A DNA stretch of 64,000 bases from Lottia gigantea (Eukaryota > Mollusca > Gastropoda > Lottiidae): positions 988,459 to 1,052,458 of the forward strand of contig NW_008709945.1 in the NCBI RefSeq assembly GCF_000327385.1, in the 5' to 3' direction. The translations under genes and the position numbers were made by a program. The notes under the pieces were generated by a model. It was not told the DNA's origin and made no database searches. It saw only the letters and a list, made by a program, of their open reading frames with translations. Below are positions 60,057 through 64,000 of the stretch, in pieces; position 1 is the first letter of the stretch, and the number at the start of each line of letters is the position of its first letter.

Positions 60057-62004
60057 TTGCTAAACAAGTTTTTACAGTATTAATTTTTGTAGTCTAGAAT
60101 ATGTTACAGATTGTTGAGTAAGATAAATGAATTATTCAGTAGAAATTATTACATTGTCTATTTTTATCTCTAGGGAGTTTTTACACTTCATTTCACGAAT
60201 CGTTACAAATAATTTTAGTTCATCATATTTGTTTCTAAATACAAATTTATTCAGAAGCATCCGGTACACTTATTGAACGCAGCATTGGTTGAATTTCATA
60301 GTTGGCTATCTATTGGTGCATGACAATTACATCAGATCATGGATGCCAAATGAAGTCACTCTCATAGCAATCTAATCAAAATTAGATTACAATTTCGTCT
60401 AGACTAAGATATCAGAAAACAGAAAAATATATGACTTTGTTATTTAATTTTAATGAGATATCTCTCAACGTAAACACGACAAAGTGCAGGGCTAGATTTA
60501 ATTTTTTTCGTGTGCAGAAAAGTACACAGAAAATACACTTTCTAAAAATTCGCAAAATTACATTTTCTCAAACAAAGACAGATAAACTGCCAAAATAGAA
60601 AAAACCCTTAATATAGGCCCATATCATTGTTAACAAGGTCCTGTAGCCTAATTTAATCAATTCAAGGGAGGCAACTAACACATTTATTAGAGGCAGTTTA
60701 GTTTGCTTAGGATATCGCTTTCAACTACCTAATTGAATATAAATATGATTCAATTGAATGATTATTATCATTCATGAGAAGTTCAGAGCAATTCATAAGT
60801 GTTTGTTAACTAGGAAAGAGAATCAAATGAAAATAGATGCAAGGGAGATCATGTATTTAATTAGGTGACAGCTCTATACCTGTATCCAATTTACTGCAAA
60901 TATCTGTACTTCTATTCAAAGGAAATTTCTAATTACGAGTTTCACTTAATTAACCCGCAAGTGGTATTTCACACCGGTGAACATTTTAAAATATTACAAC
61001 GTACTTCATGGGTAATAATTCTAATTATTATGTTTAATTATTACAAAATATTTTAAGCACATTTACGTTTATACTGTATATCAATGAGAGATCTTTCTTG
61101 TTCTTTTAAGGTTAAAGACAGACTCGTTGCTTCAACTGCAATGCCCCCCCCCCTCCCCTCCCTCTGAAAAAATAGATTTCCGACTCATATCATCACTGTA
61201 ATTCCCCTATCTCCCCTCCGGATATGTTACTTGCCCTTCCGAGCCATTTTTGTTAACGACGTTGATTAAAAGTGGTCAGGTTAAAGCGAATTAAATCAAG
61301 TTACTTCCCTTCCACTATGAGGTGACTGACTGTGGCAAAAAGTTATTTCATTCATCAATTCTTTCCTATTAAGATTTCGATTACACAGTTCTATATTCAC
61401 ATCTGTGATTTTGATAGATGTAAATTTGAAACAAATGGTTAGAACCACAAGTTACTTTCTGCTTCTATTCTAGCAATACATTTTAAAAAGCCATAGCCTA
61501 CTTTCCAAAGTGTCTTTTGCAATCAGATGACTTTTGAAGGTAAAAATGGTAAAAATTTATTTTATATATTATTCATCTTTGCTGCTTTATGTACAGTTCT
61601 ACTATAGGTATTATCTCTACCGACATTTCCGTCAGAAACTCTGTGTCTCTAAATTTAACATGTTCTCTTCACAAATATTTTCAGGGCAAGCTACCTGAAT
61701 AAGACTACCTCATAGAAAATACTGAACTAGCTGTCAGCCTATAAATGAATAATGAATTATATTTATGCAAAATAAGCCCTCGTGTCACTTCCGCTTGATT
61801 AAATAGTTAGGTAGGCGTACAATGAGCTTGTATAGTACTTCATATAACTCCCATTATGTTTTTAATGGATATTTTATAGTTTTGACCACCGAGGTGACAG
61901 TTTCACTTATTTTGATACTTAGGGAGCATGCACTGATATTATAAAGGGGTACGGTATCAACAAAGTATTATTAACGTACTGTTTATAAAATATATAGGAA
62001 TAGG
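60057..62004. other. spacer without recognised features
   Basis: AT-rich sequence with a poly(C) stretch at about 61144-61153. The plus ORF at 60865-61056 is short and unrecognised. Confidence 0.5.
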
Positions 62005-62285
62005 TAATAGATCCCCACAAGACATTGATAATAAAGGAGCACAAGATATATGGACATATTGTTATTTATTTGATAACGATGAATGTATGAGCATGTTAAA
62101 CGTTGAGTTAATAAATATCAGAAATAGTATAACCATATATAGGTAAGAATCACAAGATATATAGTTATACTATTTCTGACATTTATTAACTCAACGTTTC
62201 ACATGTTCATACAGGCAGTGTTATTAATTATTTATTATATATATCTTGTGCTTCTTTATTATCAATGTCTTGAGGAGATGTATTA
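62005..62285. mobile_element. 281-bp hairpin element with arms of about 135 bp
   Basis: The left arm contains ACAAGACATTGATAATAAAG and AACGTTGAGTTAATAAAT. The right arm has their inverted copies, CTTTATTATCAATGTCTTG and ATTTATTAACTCAACGTTT. Arms pair over nearly their whole length around a centre near 62145. TA is present at both edges. No ORF belongs to it. Confidence 0.75.
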
Positions 62286-64000
62286 TATATTTTGAAGAAG
62301 AGTGCCCAACAGTTGATTAAAGAATGAAATGATGTATACATTCTATGGAGGTTCCAATTCAATTTTCTATAAAATTCCTTGGACCGGAAGTCTGAGGATA
62401 TGAACAACAATTCGTTAGTTTTAGTAACCAGTAGCTCAATTAGATTAGTGGGGGTATGTGGATTTAAATGAGTTGGGGTCCCTCCCCCGGGAATGTTTTT
62501 TAACATTTTATTCTCTTCTATATTCTGAGAATTCTTGACCGTAAGTCAATTTAATGCCTGCTAGTGGAGGATTAGAATATTTCCAGTCTGTAGTTAATGC
62601 TATTTCTGCGAGGGTGGGTAACCGTGGTACCTATGGTAGTTGAGCTATTGTCAGTTACCTACGACTGGAAAGAATATAGAGTGCTATAGTTTTACAGTTT
62701 TACTGTTTAACCACAACTTAGAGCCTTTGATTCCGTGTTATTTTAAACATACCACAAGTCATATTCAGTAAACCGGATGTCGAACTCTTGTCGTGGTAAA
62801 TCTAATGACTCTTTGGTATACTTTACTGTACGATGCATGATACTAACAAATGGCGCCTGACTCCATCTTAATTCAGACAACCTCGGAGGAAATTTGCAAT
62901 TTGGAAGAATTGTATCAATTAGTCAATAATTGCACATAAAACCAGTGATTTGTAAATATTTACAAAGTTAAATACCATGCTATCTATTTACATTGAGAAC
63001 TGTATTATCAAGTGATTTTAAAGTAAATCGGCTTACATGTTGTAATTCGTTTAACACCCTCCTTCACGCCTAAAAGTTACTCTATAAGATTAAATTAAGA
63101 ATCCAAACCAAGTCTAATCGTTCTATTTCTTATTTGACATAGAATCAATTAGAATAAGTTACCTTGAACAATATATAAACCTTGTAATCGCCTTATAGCA
63201 AGATTTTATTATCACCCTACTTGCTGTAAGCTTATTAACCCTTTAAACGTCGAGTTATTTAAAAACCACACAGTTTATGAATGGAGTAAAAGTGTGCAGA
63301 TTAAAGGGTTCTATGGTCATATTCAAAATTTACACATTCGACTGCAGTGAAATGATGATTTTGAACCAATATGATTCAAACATGGATAATTATTTTCGGT
63401 TATTTTTTTTAATTAAGAATTTGTACGACTTTAATTTATGCTTTTGAAATTCTCTAAATATATTTTTTTCAACAGTTTTTGGATAAAATTGATATTCGAG
63501 ACATTTTAGATATCAAAAAAACACTATTATTATTCCTACGCAATATAAAATATACAATATACTTTAGAAAGTCCGAAACGAAACATTTTACCCTGTAAAG
63601 AGTTTGGGAATTATGAAGATAAAATTCTAAAAATCGGACCAAAAGAATATCATGAAATAAAGATAGCTCCCTCTTATTACAGGGAAATTAAAATAAACCT
63701 CACAATATTAACAAAAACCTTTATTTTGTTGAACACTAGGAGAAGGATTTGGTCATAATTCCAGATTTTATGGACCTGACACTCTCTCCCATTAAATACA
63801 CAACAAAATTTCCATCACATTTATCTGGCAACAGAACAAAAAAAATTGATATTGCACCAAACAGTATCGAACATCTTTAACTGAAGCATTCATAAACTTT
63901 ATGAAATATTTGATAAATTACATAATCAATGAAAACATAGGAAACATCTAATCATGTTTAATTGATTACTCTGAGATCATGTTTAACTAGAGTTCTGTGA
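62286..64000. other. right end of window, no recognised feature
   Basis: AT-rich noncoding sequence; neither strand shows a credible exon chain or RNA gene that I can identify. Confidence 0.45.

Overview
The window looks like nuclear DNA of a bilaterian animal, most likely a lophotrochozoan and plausibly a mollusc. It is AT-rich (roughly two thirds by eye). Genes have GT-AG introns and vertebrate-like protein families, and the spacers hold many short foldback elements and minisatellites. The species call is inference. The sequence has one assembly gap of 198 N (34934-35131), which falls inside an intron.

Layout from left to right. (1) 293-1837, minus: an intronless class A GPCR coding exon with a very long third intracellular loop, plus upstream splice sites that suggest noncoding 5' exons. 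(2) 8206-13988, minus: complete ANKEF1 in seven coding exons, 777 residues. (3) 15966-17745, minus: an unrecognised three-exon gene for a 90-residue single-pass membrane protein. (4) 18404-25261, plus: CCDC170 in twelve coding exons. (5) 29294-38150, minus: the kinase MOK in thirteen coding exons, 579 residues, with an unusually long tail. (6) 39688-40590, plus: intronless RTF2. (7) 43387-58717: three minus-strand calcyphosin-like EF-hand genes. The first is complete; the other two show only their first coding exon. A plus-strand ORF between the second and third resembles a displaced C-terminal exon of the family.

All exon phases in ANKEF1, CCDC170, MOK, the 90-residue gene and the first calcyphosin-like gene close without a stop, which is strong internal support for these models. 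ANKEF1, MOK and calcyphosin-like proteins belong to families linked to cilia or flagella, and CCDC170 is a microtubule-associated coiled-coil protein, so much of the window reads as a ciliary neighbourhood. RFX/X-box-like sites occur near ANKEF1 and the calcyphosin-like genes, and a half-site lies before CCDC170. RTF2 and the GPCR do not fit this theme.

The non-genic DNA is dominated by small non-autonomous DNA elements: a TTAA-flanked family in at least four copies, a TTAA-starting foldback family in three copies, one high-GC TTAA foldback, two TA-flanked hairpins, and a 309-bp hAT-like element inserted in a minisatellite. There are also six sizeable tandem arrays. I recognised no retrovirus-like element, tRNA or rRNA.
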